Origin: Chitinophaga agrisoli
GTDB taxonomy: Bacteria; Bacteroidota; Bacteroidia; Chitinophagales; Chitinophagaceae
Length of the DNA: 64,000 nt
Direction of reading: 5' to 3'
Assembly (NCBI RefSeq): GCF_008386695.1
Contig: NZ_VUOC01000004.1
Coordinates: 1,428,327 to 1,492,326 of the forward strand
Every line of letters starts with the position of its first letter. Within the stretch, counting starts at the first letter, position 1. Positions 1 to 8,512 of the stretch are shown one piece after another. The notes beneath the pieces are model-generated. The model saw only the letters and a list, made by a program, of their open reading frames with translations. It made no database searches and had not been told where the DNA came from. A program made the translations under genes and the position numbers.

Positions 1-1
1 T

Positions 2-214
2 TTTGTGCTTACCGGCTCGTTCCTGCTGGTAAAACAGCATTGGGCTATTTATTTCCCGTTTGCCTATCCGTCTATTGTATCCAAAACATACGGGATCACG
101 CGCTTCTGGGACAAACCTGTTGTGCTCACGCTCGTCTGGCTGCTCGTGGCCGGCACCGGGGGCATGCTCTTTTTTGCAAAAAGCGGGAAGGCCGTTCATC
201 GTTTAACCAATTAG
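2..214 (+). CDS. C-terminal end of a membrane protein, probably a transporter permease (truncated at left edge)
   Basis: The reading frame is open to the window edge, so only about the last 70 residues are seen and the apparent GTG at 5 need not be the start. The residues form a hydrophobic stretch ending in a transmembrane segment (roughly TLVWLLVAGTGGMLFF) followed by a short basic tail. It stops 12 bases before the LanC gene on the same strand. In lanthipeptide operons this position is often held by an ABC-2 type permease for export or self-immunity, so I infer a LanE/LanG-like or export permease. The fragment is too short to assign a family from sequence alone. Confidence 0.55.
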   Translation, partial: FVLTGSFLLVKQHWAIYFPFAYPSIVSKTYGITRFWDKPVVLTLVWLLVAGTGGMLFFAKSGKAVHRLTN

Positions 215-226
215 TTCTCCATAAAA

Positions 227-1363
227 ATGAAAAGATTGCAAGCGATACAGGAAGGTATCCACCAACATATCCTACATGTTCAGGAGCAGCAATTCTTTGG
301 CCTCCTGGGCGGCGGCATGGGTAATGTATTACTGGCACTTATGGCCAATATCAACGATTTTCCCTATTCGGAATATATTGAATCATCTTATTTATCAAAG
401 CAGCAGCTCCCTTATAAGACTTTTTCGGCTGGCACAGCCGGGATCAACTGGGTCTATACCATACTTTATAAACGGGGCATACTGGATAAGGATGATTATG
501 ATTTCCTCTGTAGTGACGACACTGACCTGCAAGAATTTGCGCTTTCAGAAATAAAACAGGAAAATTATGATTTTCTCCATGGCGCCCTGGGCGTAGCCTG
601 GTACCTGCTGGCTAAATATGAGGAGCAACAGCATGCGCCATTTTTTGCCGCCTTCTTTGCGGAGCTTCATAATATATTGTTAACCGGTGAAGAGTATACG
701 ATCAAATCCAAAGATGGAAAGATAAATATAGGTCTGTCACACGGTATTACCAGCATCTTAAAATTCTGCCTCCAGGCCTATAAACAATCCGTTTGTCGCC
801 AGGAGGCTCTCCTGATAGCAGATGCGATCATCCGGTTCCTTATGAACAACCGGAATACAGACATGAGTTATTCCCATTTCCCATATGTTGTACATACAGA
901 CAAAAAGGATGAGTCTTCCCGCCTGGCCTGGTGTTATGGCGACCTGGGGATCGGTATCATATTACTCCAGGCCGCTGCCCTGCTAGATCGATCCGATGTC
1001 CATGAGTTTGCCGTTACCTTGCTTTTACACAGCGCCGGCCGGCGGTCTCCGGAAGCTACCGGCGTAAAGGATGGCGGCCTTTGTCATGGCACGGCGGGCA
1101 TTGCTTATATGTTCCAGAAAGCGCACAGTTATGTCCGGATGCCTGCTTTTAGCGAAGCCGCCGGCTACTGGATGCAGCAAACCGTGGACTATGCGATAAC
1201 CGGTGAGGACGGCACAATCACCTACACGATGTTCAAAGGCGAGGGCAACGAATATACCCCCAACCGCTCCCTGCTGGAAGGATCAGTGGGCGTGGGGCTC
1301 GCCATGCAAAGTTATCAGTCCGGCGAATTTGATTGGGACTATTGTATCATGTTAAATGATTGA
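227..1363 (+). CDS. LanC-type lanthionine cyclase
   Basis: This 378-residue protein has the length and glycine-rich repeat pattern of LanC cyclases, which add cysteine thiols onto dehydroalanine or dehydrobutyrine to form thioether rings. The zinc site is intact: Cys236 in WCYG, and Cys286-His287 in LCHGTAG. His172 in the SHG motif matches the conserved catalytic-region histidine. Further LanC repeats are seen at HGALG (about 118) and GSVGVG near the C-terminus. The ATG at 227 is preceded by an A-rich stretch suited to Bacteroidota initiation. The gene lies 3 bases before the LanB dehydratase, so the two are almost certainly co-transcribed. Family assignment is secure; the substrate peptide is unknown because no precursor is in view. 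Confidence 0.93.
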   Translation: MKRLQAIQEGIHQHILHVQEQQFFGLLGGGMGNVLLALMANINDFPYSEYIESSYLSKQQLPYKTFSAGTAGINWVYTILYKRGILDKDDYDFLCSDDTDLQEFALSEIKQENYDFLHGALGVAWYLLAKYEEQQHAPFFAAFFAELHNILLTGEEYTIKSKDGKINIGLSHGITSILKFCLQAYKQSVCRQEALLIADAIIRFLMNNRNTDMSYSHFPYVVHTDKKDESSRLAWCYGDLGIGIILLQAAALLDRSDVHEFAVTLLLHSAGRRSPEATGVKDGGLCHGTAGIAYMFQKAHSYVRMPAFSEAAGYWMQQTVDYAITGEDGTITYTMFKGEGNEYTPNRSLLEGSVGVGLAMQSYQSGEFDWDYCIMLND

Positions 1364-1366
1364 CCT

Positions 1367-4300
1367 ATGGCATATTTACCCTACACAAAGGTGCTGATGC
1401 GCACGCCCCTGAAGAGTTACGCGAATATACAAGAGGATATCCTGCTCAACGATGATCTTTTTGAAGAAGGGCTGTATCTGAGCTCCCCCGAATTCTGGGC
1501 GGAATTTAAAAAGTACCGGGAAGGCGGCGCCAAAAACCAGAAACTGGAGCACACCGCGCTTAAATACTGGATACGTTCCTGTATGCGCTGCACCCCTTAC
1601 GGTACCTTTGCGGGAAGCATGCTGTTAAGCACAGGCCCCGGCACGGAGATAATATTGAGGCCGCAATCTGCACATAGGAAATTTCTGCGGCTGGACACCA
1701 ATTTCCTTACTACAATACTGCAGGGCCTTAGCCGGCTTCCGGTTATCCGCCAGCAGCTGCACTATAGTCTTAATAATAGCCTTTACCTTGCAGGCAATAC
1801 TTACCGCTATGCCGAATACCGGCTGCAGCATACTGCACGGGTGTACGAATTAACAGCAGCAGAACGTACCCGCTTCCTGGATGCAGTAATTGCTTTGCTC
1901 CAAACACCCCAAACCTTACAGGCGTTACAGGATATGCTGGAGCGCTCATTCCAGGCCCCTCCTGCCGCTGTTGCGGAGTATTTACAGGAAATAGAGCAGG
2001 CGCAGATAATTATTTCAGCGCTGGAGCCCGCCATCACAGGCGAAGACCCACTGAAGAATTGTTTGCAATTGCTCAAGACCCTGAACGGCATACCAGATAT
2101 CTACAGCTTTCTTTCCGGCCTTTACGAACAGTTAAGCAATCCCGCTGCCGGCACTAGCTTTTACAGCACCCTGGAGGAAAAGCTGAAACAGCTGCCATTC
2201 ATAGCGAGCATGCCCAAAACGCCTTTTCAGGCAGACCTGTTTATGAATACCAGCGCAGCAATGATAGACCAGGAACTCATTGCTAACCTGAGCAGCGAGA
2301 TCGGCGAGCTAAAAGCGTTCAGCCGCATGAATCAAACCAGGGACCTCGAAAACTTCAAGTCGAAGTTCCGCGATACTTACGAAGATGCGGAAGTGCCCCT
2401 CAACATTGCACTGGATGCAGACCTGGGTATAGGTTACGGCAGCGTACAGACGGCAGGCTCCGGGGCGCATGATTTTGTAGGTACATTGATGCTGGGCAAT
2501 AACGATCCCGCAGACCAACAGATCACCTACGACACGCTGCATAGATTTATATTCAGAAAAACGCTGGAAGCCATCCGGCAGCAGCAAAAGGAAATAGTGA
2601 TCACAGAAGCTGACCTCAAAACGATCCAGGATCCGGCAACAAGCAACTTCCCTGCCGGCCAGTTCGTGCTGGGAAGCCTGATGAAAATAGCCGGCAGGCT
2701 GGATAAGGACAATTTCCAGTTCCACCTGAAAGCATTTGGCGGCTCCTCCGGAGGAAACCTGCTGGGCCGTTTCTCCGCAGGGGATGCTGACATAGCGGAT
2801 CTTTTGAAGGAGATCCTCCAAAAAGAGGAAACATTACACCCGGATATATTATTTGCAGAGATCGTACACCTGCCACAGGCAAGGATAGGCAACATACTCA
2901 TACGCCCGGTATTACGGAAATACGAGATCCCCTATATAGGAACATCCGGTATACCCGCTGCCATGCAAATACCTATCAATGACCTGATGGTGAGCGTACA
3001 ACGGAACGAGGTGGTGCTGCGCAGTATCCACCACAATAAACGGGTAATGCCTTGTCTTACCACCGCGCATAATTATTCCAATGGCGCACTCCCCATGTAT
3101 AAATTCCTTTGTGATCTGCAGCTACAAGGCAAAACATCCTATTCCTGGGATTGGGGCGTATTCGCCGGCGAACAGTATTTACCAAGGGTCGTATTTAAAC
3201 ACATCGTTATAAAACCCGCCAGCTGGAAAGTAACCGTCCAGGATATCAGCGATCTTTCCGAAGATCACCGGGATATTTGCCACTATTTCGAAAACTGGCG
3301 GAACAAATATGATATGCCACAACAGGTCATTATCAAAGAATCAGATAATGATCTGCTGGTAAATTTTTCTTTCCCCGCTTCCGCCCAACTTTTTGCCGCA
3401 TACCTGAGAAAGAAAAAAGAGCTGCGCCTGGAGGAATTCCTCTTTAGCCCTGACGAAGCCGTAGTACATGACGAAGCCGGACAGCCATACTGCAATGAAC
3501 TCATCATACCGTTGCTGGATACTACCCATTCCCGGCCGCTATTTCCCGCAACCGTACGCACACTCCCGGAACCTGTTAAAAGACAATTCGCACCGGGCGA
3601 CAACTGGCTTTATCTGAAAATATATACCGGCAACAAGCAGGCGGAAAAGATCCTGACCCAGCAGCTGCTGCCATTTGTAAAAGAGGGCAGATCACAGGGT
3701 CTTTTTGAGCATTGCTTCTTTGTACGGTATTTTGATACGGCCGCCCACTTGCGCATAAGATTTTATAACAGCGACCCCGCTATGAACGGAACGCTACATA
3801 CCGCCCTGGCCAACCTGCTACAGCCCCTGATTGCCGGCGGCACCATCAGAAAGATCCAATTTGACACCTATCAGCGGGAACTGGAACGGTATGGTAATAA
3901 CACCATGAGCGAATCCGAACAGCTTTTTGGCGCGGATAGCCTGGCCGTGCTCGAATTCCTGGAACTGCTGCAGGGGAATGATGAAAAATACCGCTGGCTA
4001 TTTGCTATGCGGGGAATTGATGCCCTGCTGGAAGACTTTGACCTGTCGCTCCCAGAAAGGAACGAATTAATGGAACAGATCAGGAAAGGGTTTTTCCAGG
4101 AATTTGGAGGCCATGCCTTTCTGCTGAAACAATTGAACAACCAATACCGGGACAACCAGCAATTTATCACCGCGCACATGAATAAACATAAAGACACGGA
4201 TAATGAAATAGAAGAGATAGCTAACCTGCTGGCGGCAAGGTCGGAGAGTAACGCTGCTATCATCAGGCAGATCGTAGAAAAGAAAGAAAAGGAAGAGATC

Positions 4301-4456
4301 CTTTCCCTGCTGCCCAGCTATATCCATATGTTCATGAACCGCCTGTTCATTGCCCAGCAAAGGAAATGCGAGCTGGTCGTATACCATTTCCTGGAAAAGT
4401 TCTATAGATCCGCTATCGCGCTCAACAAAAAGGACAAACTGAAACTCCAGCAATAA
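1367..4456 (+). CDS. Full-length LanB lantibiotic dehydratase
   Basis: This 1029-residue protein has the two-domain class I LanB layout. The N-terminal glutamylation domain starts with the RTP motif at Arg12, carries R-SCM-R-CTPYGTFAG (Arg70, Arg74, Thr76), matching the tRNA-Glu binding and activation motif of NisB, and has RLDTNFL (Asp110). From about residue 745 a SpaB_C elimination domain begins (NWLYLKIYTG), with AHLRIRF near residue 795. The protein would use glutamyl-tRNA to glutamylate Ser/Thr of a precursor and then eliminate glutamate to give dehydroamino acids. Both domains are in one chain, unlike the split dehydratases of thiopeptides and some lanthipeptide clusters. It lies 3 bases after LanC and 3 bases before the next gene. 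Confidence 0.93.
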   Translation: MAYLPYTKVLMRTPLKSYANIQEDILLNDDLFEEGLYLSSPEFWAEFKKYREGGAKNQKLEHTALKYWIRSCMRCTPYGTFAGSMLLSTGPGTEIILRPQSAHRKFLRLDTNFLTTILQGLSRLPVIRQQLHYSLNNSLYLAGNTYRYAEYRLQHTARVYELTAAERTRFLDAVIALLQTPQTLQALQDMLERSFQAPPAAVAEYLQEIEQAQIIISALEPAITGEDPLKNCLQLLKTLNGIPDIYSFLSGLYEQLSNPAAGTSFYSTLEEKLKQLPFIASMPKTPFQADLFMNTSAAMIDQELIANLSSEIGELKAFSRMNQTRDLENFKSKFRDTYEDAEVPLNIALDADLGIGYGSVQTAGSGAHDFVGTLMLGNNDPADQQITYDTLHRFIFRKTLEAIRQQQKEIVITEADLKTIQDPATSNFPAGQFVLGSLMKIAGRLDKDNFQFHLKAFGGSSGGNLLGRFSAGDADIADLLKEILQKEETLHPDILFAEIVHLPQARIGNILIRPVLRKYEIPYIGTSGIPAAMQIPINDLMVSVQRNEVVLRSIHHNKRVMPCLTTAHNYSNGALPMYKFLCDLQLQGKTSYSWDWGVFAGEQYLPRVVFKHIVIKPASWKVTVQDISDLSEDHRDICHYFENWRNKYDMPQQVIIKESDNDLLVNFSFPASAQLFAAYLRKKKELRLEEFLFSPDEAVVHDEAGQPYCNELIIPLLDTTHSRPLFPATVRTLPEPVKRQFAPGDNWLYLKIYTGNKQAEKILTQQLLPFVKEGRSQGLFEHCFFVRYFDTAAHLRIRFYNSDPAMNGTLHTALANLLQPLIAGGTIRKIQFDTYQRELERYGNNTMSESEQLFGADSLAVLEFLELLQGNDEKYRWLFAMRGIDALLEDFDLSLPERNELMEQIRKGFFQEFGGHAFLLKQLNNQYRDNQQFITAHMNKHKDTDNEIEEIANLLAARSESNAAIIRQIVEKKEKEEILSLLPSYIHMFMNRLFIAQQRKCELVVYHFLEKFYRSAIALNKKDKLKLQQ

Positions 4457-4459
4457 CTT

Positions 4460-5419
4460 ATGCATATATCCCCCTCATCAATGAATGATCAATCAATAAC
4501 CCGGTTCCGGAACACCCTGCCCACAGGGCCATTGGATCATCGCTATAATAGCAATGAAATGATTGTATCCTATAATGAATACAACAACATTTCCGTGCAA
4601 CACCATCCCCCGGAGGACAAGCTGATCCTCTCCTATATATCTCCCGGGGGCGCCAACATGGAAACCATGCTGCATATTATCTCCGTATTCAATATCATGA
4701 GCGAGGAGATCCATGTTTACTGCCCATCATATCTTATCACGCAGGTGCAGGAATATAGCAATGCGCATATCGTATTGCACAATATCGAAATGGTCCCGGA
4801 GATACAGACAAATATTATTCTCACCTATGGCCTGGATGCGCTCTACTTTCTGAAACAGGGCATCCCCCTGTTTATCATAGGCCCGTATGGGCTGGGAGGA
4901 TGGGTAACGCCGGATAACTTCCCCTTCCTGTCCCGGGAGGGCTTTATGGGACGTCCCGGCGGTACGCGCTGGGAACCGATCCCCGCCATAATGCTAAAGG
5001 AAGAATTGCTGGTTTTTAAAGCCGCTGAGGACCGGGCAGCTATCTATGAAGAAAACAGCACGCTGGCCGCCGCTCTCCCCTATCTACCGGCCAGCCAGGC
5101 CGCGGCGCTGATTGATAAGATAAAAGCCCGCAGGGAAGACCTGGATCATCATGAAAAAAGATGGCCCCTGGTACCCGCGCTCGCATCCAATATCAGCGTC
5201 GTAGCAGAAAACGACCTGCTCTATTTCAGAAGGCTCTATATCAATGACACCATTGCCACATTGCCGGCGGAAGGAGCGGATCTTTTACGCCTTTTTGATG
5301 GTATGGCAACTTTTAAGGAAATTTATGAACAGGCAGCCATGGAAGAAGCAGATTTTTGGGAACTGATACATGCCTTATTGGATAAAAAAATAATTGTGCT
5401 CACACATGCAGATCTATAA
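4460..5419 (+). CDS. RiPP-operon protein with unassigned N-terminal domain and C-terminal PqqD/RRE-like domain
   Basis: This 319-residue protein is not recognised end to end. About residues 50-190 alternate hydrophobic strands and helices (KLILSYISPGGANMETML, IHVYCPSYLITQVQ, NIILTYGLDALYFLKQGIPL, then IGPYGLGGW), which resembles a Rossmann-like or glycosyltransferase-B-type fold. From about 245 to the end the pattern FRRLYINDTIATLPAEGADL, LLRLFDGMATFKEIYEQ and LIHALLDKKIIVL matches the winged-helix layout of PqqD-like proteins, the fold of RiPP recognition elements that bind leader peptides. It starts 3 bases after LanB and overlaps the glycosyltransferase gene, so I infer leader-guided tailoring. 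An alternative start is the ATG at residue 8. The N-terminal function is inference only. Confidence 0.6.
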   Translation: MHISPSSMNDQSITRFRNTLPTGPLDHRYNSNEMIVSYNEYNNISVQHHPPEDKLILSYISPGGANMETMLHIISVFNIMSEEIHVYCPSYLITQVQEYSNAHIVLHNIEMVPEIQTNIILTYGLDALYFLKQGIPLFIIGPYGLGGWVTPDNFPFLSREGFMGRPGGTRWEPIPAIMLKEELLVFKAAEDRAAIYEENSTLAAALPYLPASQAAALIDKIKARREDLDHHEKRWPLVPALASNISVVAENDLLYFRRLYINDTIATLPAEGADLLRLFDGMATFKEIYEQAAMEEADFWELIHALLDKKIIVLTHADL

Positions 5420-6953
5420 AAAACCTATTCTGGAAGATTTCCTGGATGTAAGCATCATTATACCCCTGCAGGAAAAACTGGAAACATTCCGCCGGCTGTT
5501 GCCCATTAACCAAAGCAAACTGCAAAGGAACGGCGTAGAAGTAGTGGTCGTGTTATATAATGAGGCAACGGCGCAGGACCTGATCGCTCTTATCCAGGAT
5601 TACCCAACCATCAACTGGAAGATCATAGCGGCCGGCAGCGATAACTACTGTACGGCATTAAATACCGGCATCCGCCGGGCTGCCAACCAGTACATCATGA
5701 CAATGGACCCGGCCGCGGAATTATATACGGATGTGATCTACCAATGCCGCTACATGCTACAGCATCATCCTGCCGGCTTTGCGGCAGCATCGGGGATCAC
5801 AGCTTCTATAGACGTGCCCATCCACTCAAAGAATCTTTTTTCGTACAGGCATACGGCTTACAGCAGTATTATGGTCCTGAAATCAGCGGTGGAAGAGATC
5901 CAGGGATATGATACCTCCTGCCTGCCATCAGCCGCCCACGGCAACCTGGCCAGCAGGCTGCAGCTGACAGGCGCCAAACAGATCATGGTACAACAGGCCC
6001 TGGTTATACAGCGGTTTACCGGGCACGATAACCAAACGCCGGAAACACCGCCGGACCTTGCGGCCCTTATAAAAAAAATGCGCTATCCTCCCCGTGCGCT
6101 GCCCACCGGTAATAGCTGGGAACAATCTGCGGGTAATGTATTGTCCGACTGGAAACAGGCAAAAAACAACCAATACAGCCAGCAATTGTTAACCGGCATC
6201 TGTACCCACCACTACATTATGCCCCAGGCATTTGAAAAGCAGTATAAGGTCATCGCCCTTATCCAGACCAGGAATGAAAGCAATCATATACCGGAGGTGC
6301 TGCATCACCTGTGCAGCCATTGTGATGGCATCATACTGCTGGATGATGGCAGTACCGATGACACCTATGAAAAAGCAGCTTCCGAAAAACTGATCCTCAA
6401 GGCAAAAAAAGCCTACAAAGGCTATTTCGACGATCTGGCCAACCGTAACCAGCTTTTGCAGCTGGGCTACCTGTTTAATGCGGACTGGTTTTATTTTATG
6501 GATGCAGACGAAAGATTTGCCTATTACCCGGACATAAGCGACATGATGCAGGATGACCGGGTAGATGTGATAGGGTTTAAACTATCCCATCTCTGGAATA
6601 GCGACACCCATTACAGGACTGATCTGCCGGAGGGCAAGGACGGCGTGCTGCACAGGTACCGTATGTTCCGTAACAAAGGCTTTGCGCAGATCATTGCAAA
6701 ACGGGAGCTGCACTTTCCCAGTGTTCCCTACAGGCAACATATGTCAATGGCCAATGTGCTCATCAAACACTATGGGCTGATGGATAATGCCACCCGGGCA
6801 AGAAAGTACGATAGCTATCGTTCCCAGGATAGCGATGGAAAGAAACAGGGATACAATTATGACTATTTGCTGGACGAATCACCTGTGCTGGCGTCCTTCC
6901 AGGACCTTGTCGAAGCACTAAAGCAGCAACCTGTGTATTATAAACCCGGCTGA
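5406..6953 (+). CDS. Tandem GT2-like glycosyltransferase of the RiPP operon
   Basis: From the ATG at 5406 the protein has 515 residues; an in-frame TTG 12 bases upstream is less likely. The gene overlaps the preceding one by 14 bases. Two family 2 glycosyltransferase-like domains are visible. The N-terminal one (about 10-200) begins DVSIIIPLQEKLETFRRLLP and keeps the fold, but the acidic DxD position reads MDPAAEL. The C-terminal one (about 280-460) begins KVIALIQTRNE and keeps LLDDGSTDD and FMDADE, both expected for nucleotide-sugar and metal binding. The C-terminal domain is therefore probably the active one, and the N-terminal one may be degenerate or structural. Context suggests glycosylation of the lanthipeptide, or less directly of a cell-surface acceptor. 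Confidence 0.8.
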   Translation: MQIYKKPILEDFLDVSIIIPLQEKLETFRRLLPINQSKLQRNGVEVVVVLYNEATAQDLIALIQDYPTINWKIIAAGSDNYCTALNTGIRRAANQYIMTMDPAAELYTDVIYQCRYMLQHHPAGFAAASGITASIDVPIHSKNLFSYRHTAYSSIMVLKSAVEEIQGYDTSCLPSAAHGNLASRLQLTGAKQIMVQQALVIQRFTGHDNQTPETPPDLAALIKKMRYPPRALPTGNSWEQSAGNVLSDWKQAKNNQYSQQLLTGICTHHYIMPQAFEKQYKVIALIQTRNESNHIPEVLHHLCSHCDGIILLDDGSTDDTYEKAASEKLILKAKKAYKGYFDDLANRNQLLQLGYLFNADWFYFMDADERFAYYPDISDMMQDDRVDVIGFKLSHLWNSDTHYRTDLPEGKDGVLHRYRMFRNKGFAQIIAKRELHFPSVPYRQHMSMANVLIKHYGLMDNATRARKYDSYRSQDSDGKKQGYNYDYLLDESPVLASFQDLVEALKQQPVYYKPG

Positions 6954-6999
6954 TCCGGACGGTCATATAGGGGCAGGTAAGGCGGATCCGGTTAAACGC

Positions 7000-8511
7000 T
7001 CACCAACCACTGGTATCAAACCAGGACTCCACCCTTCCCTGCCCCAATGTTTTCATCCCCTTAAAGCAATACTCATTCGTATGCGGATCATAGTCGTAAT
7101 CCTTTCCCCACTCCGGTATATTATGCACCGTCATTTCAATGGCATCCAGTATAAACGTTATCTCTGCATTGGTCATGATGGGGTGAATGGATAACCTTAC
7201 CCAACCGGGTTTGCCTGACAGATCCCCCCGGCGGATAGCATCCAGTATGGCATAAGACCGCGGCTTATCCACCTGCAGCAACATATGCCCGTAGGTACCG
7301 GCACAGGAACAGCCGCCCCTTAGCTGGATCCCATACCGGTCGTTAAGCAGCTTTACGACCAGGTTATAATGCGCGCCTGCTACTATAAAAGACACCACTC
7401 CCAGGCGCTTTGTTATCTCCGGCTCCAGTACCATCACCTGCTTTATTGCTGACAGCCTGGAGAAAATAATGGCCAGCAGCTCCTCTTCCCGTTGCCGCAT
7501 ATTAGTTACCCCCATGGCCTCTTTTAGCCGGATGCACATTGCTGCCTTGATACCCTGTAAAAAGGGTGGCGTTCCGCCATCTTCCCGCTGTTCAATATCA
7601 GGCACGTAGGCATGCACTTTCCAGGGGTTACTGTAATGTACAGTGCCACCGCCGGGATGATCAGGTATCGCATTCCTGTAAAGACCCTTATTAAAGATCA
7701 GTACCCCCGGCGTACCCGGACCGCCCAGGAATTTATGCGAAGAGAAATAAATAGCATCCAGCCAGGCCCCGGGCCCCTCAGGATGCATATTAATGTCACA
7801 ATAAGGCGCTGCACAGGCAAAATCAACAAAACATAGCCCCCCATGCTGATGCATCAACTGCGCTATCTGGTGGTAGGGTGTTTCAATACCGGTAACGTTC
7901 GAACAGGCTGTTACAGCCGCTATTTTATGGGGGTGATGTTTGTACTGCTCCAACAAGGCGTCCAGGTGTTGCACATCCACATTCCCGTTCTCGTCAGATC
8001 CAATGATCTCTACCCTAGCCAGGGTCTCCAGCCAGCTGATGTGATTACTATGATGCTCCATATGGGTCACAAAAACAACCGGCCGCGAGGGCTCATCATG
8101 AAGCGCCAGATCAGCGTAATCCGCCAGCCGCTCCGGCGCCCGTAGCCCCATGATCCGTTGCAGCTTGTTGACGGCGCTTGTCATGCCGCTGCCGCAAAAC
8201 AGCAGCACATCTTCTTTACCGGCATTCACATGCGCTTTTATGATCCTTTTGGCTGCTTCGTAGGCCTCAGACATACAGGTACCGGTTACAGTAGTAGTGG
8301 TATGGGTGTTACCCACGAACGGCAGCACCTGTTGCCGGATACATTTTTCAATGGGCCCATAAGCCCGTCCGCTGGCGGTCCAGTCCGCGTAAAGGATTCG
8401 CTTTCCGCCAAAAGGTGATTCAAAGACCTGCTGGCCGCCGATGATCTGCTCACGGTACACCGCAAAATAGTCCTCCAACCCAGTCTGGTATGGCATAGGT
8501 AACGGGTACAT
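7000..8511 (-). CDS. Class V aminotransferase, cysteine desulfurase-like
   Basis: With the ATG at 8511 (one base after the upstream stop) this is a 503-residue PLP enzyme; an in-frame start at 8577 would overlap the previous gene heavily and is less likely. Fold-type I motifs include the early LYADWTASGR region, the CGSGMTSAVN phosphate-binding stretch, an aspartate in CFVDFACAAP, the PLP lysine in SSHKFLGGPGTPG, and a cysteine-bearing loop RGGCSCAGTYGH resembling the SufS/Csd active-site loop. Members act on cysteine or related sulfur amino acids, but the substrate here cannot be told. It is translationally close to the DUF4395 membrane protein, which favours a sulfur-related role. It converges on the RiPP operon and is probably not part of it. 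Confidence 0.82.
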   Translation of the reverse strand: MYPLPMPYQTGLEDYFAVYREQIIGGQQVFESPFGGKRILYADWTASGRAYGPIEKCIRQQVLPFVGNTHTTTTVTGTCMSEAYEAAKRIIKAHVNAGKEDVLLFCGSGMTSAVNKLQRIMGLRAPERLADYADLALHDEPSRPVVFVTHMEHHSNHISWLETLARVEIIGSDENGNVDVQHLDALLEQYKHHPHKIAAVTACSNVTGIETPYHQIAQLMHQHGGLCFVDFACAAPYCDINMHPEGPGAWLDAIYFSSHKFLGGPGTPGVLIFNKGLYRNAIPDHPGGGTVHYSNPWKVHAYVPDIEQREDGGTPPFLQGIKAAMCIRLKEAMGVTNMRQREEELLAIIFSRLSAIKQVMVLEPEITKRLGVVSFIVAGAHYNLVVKLLNDRYGIQLRGGCSCAGTYGHMLLQVDKPRSYAILDAIRRGDLSGKPGWVRLSIHPIMTNAEITFILDAIEMTVHNIPEWGKDYDYDPHTNEYCFKGMKTLGQGRVESWFDTSGW

Positions 8512-8512
8512 A

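Noticed and set aside
5394-5405. TTG start for the glycosyltransferase 12 bases before the ATG
   Set aside because: The ATG at 5406 is a better start and adds no lost motif; TTG would lengthen the overlap.
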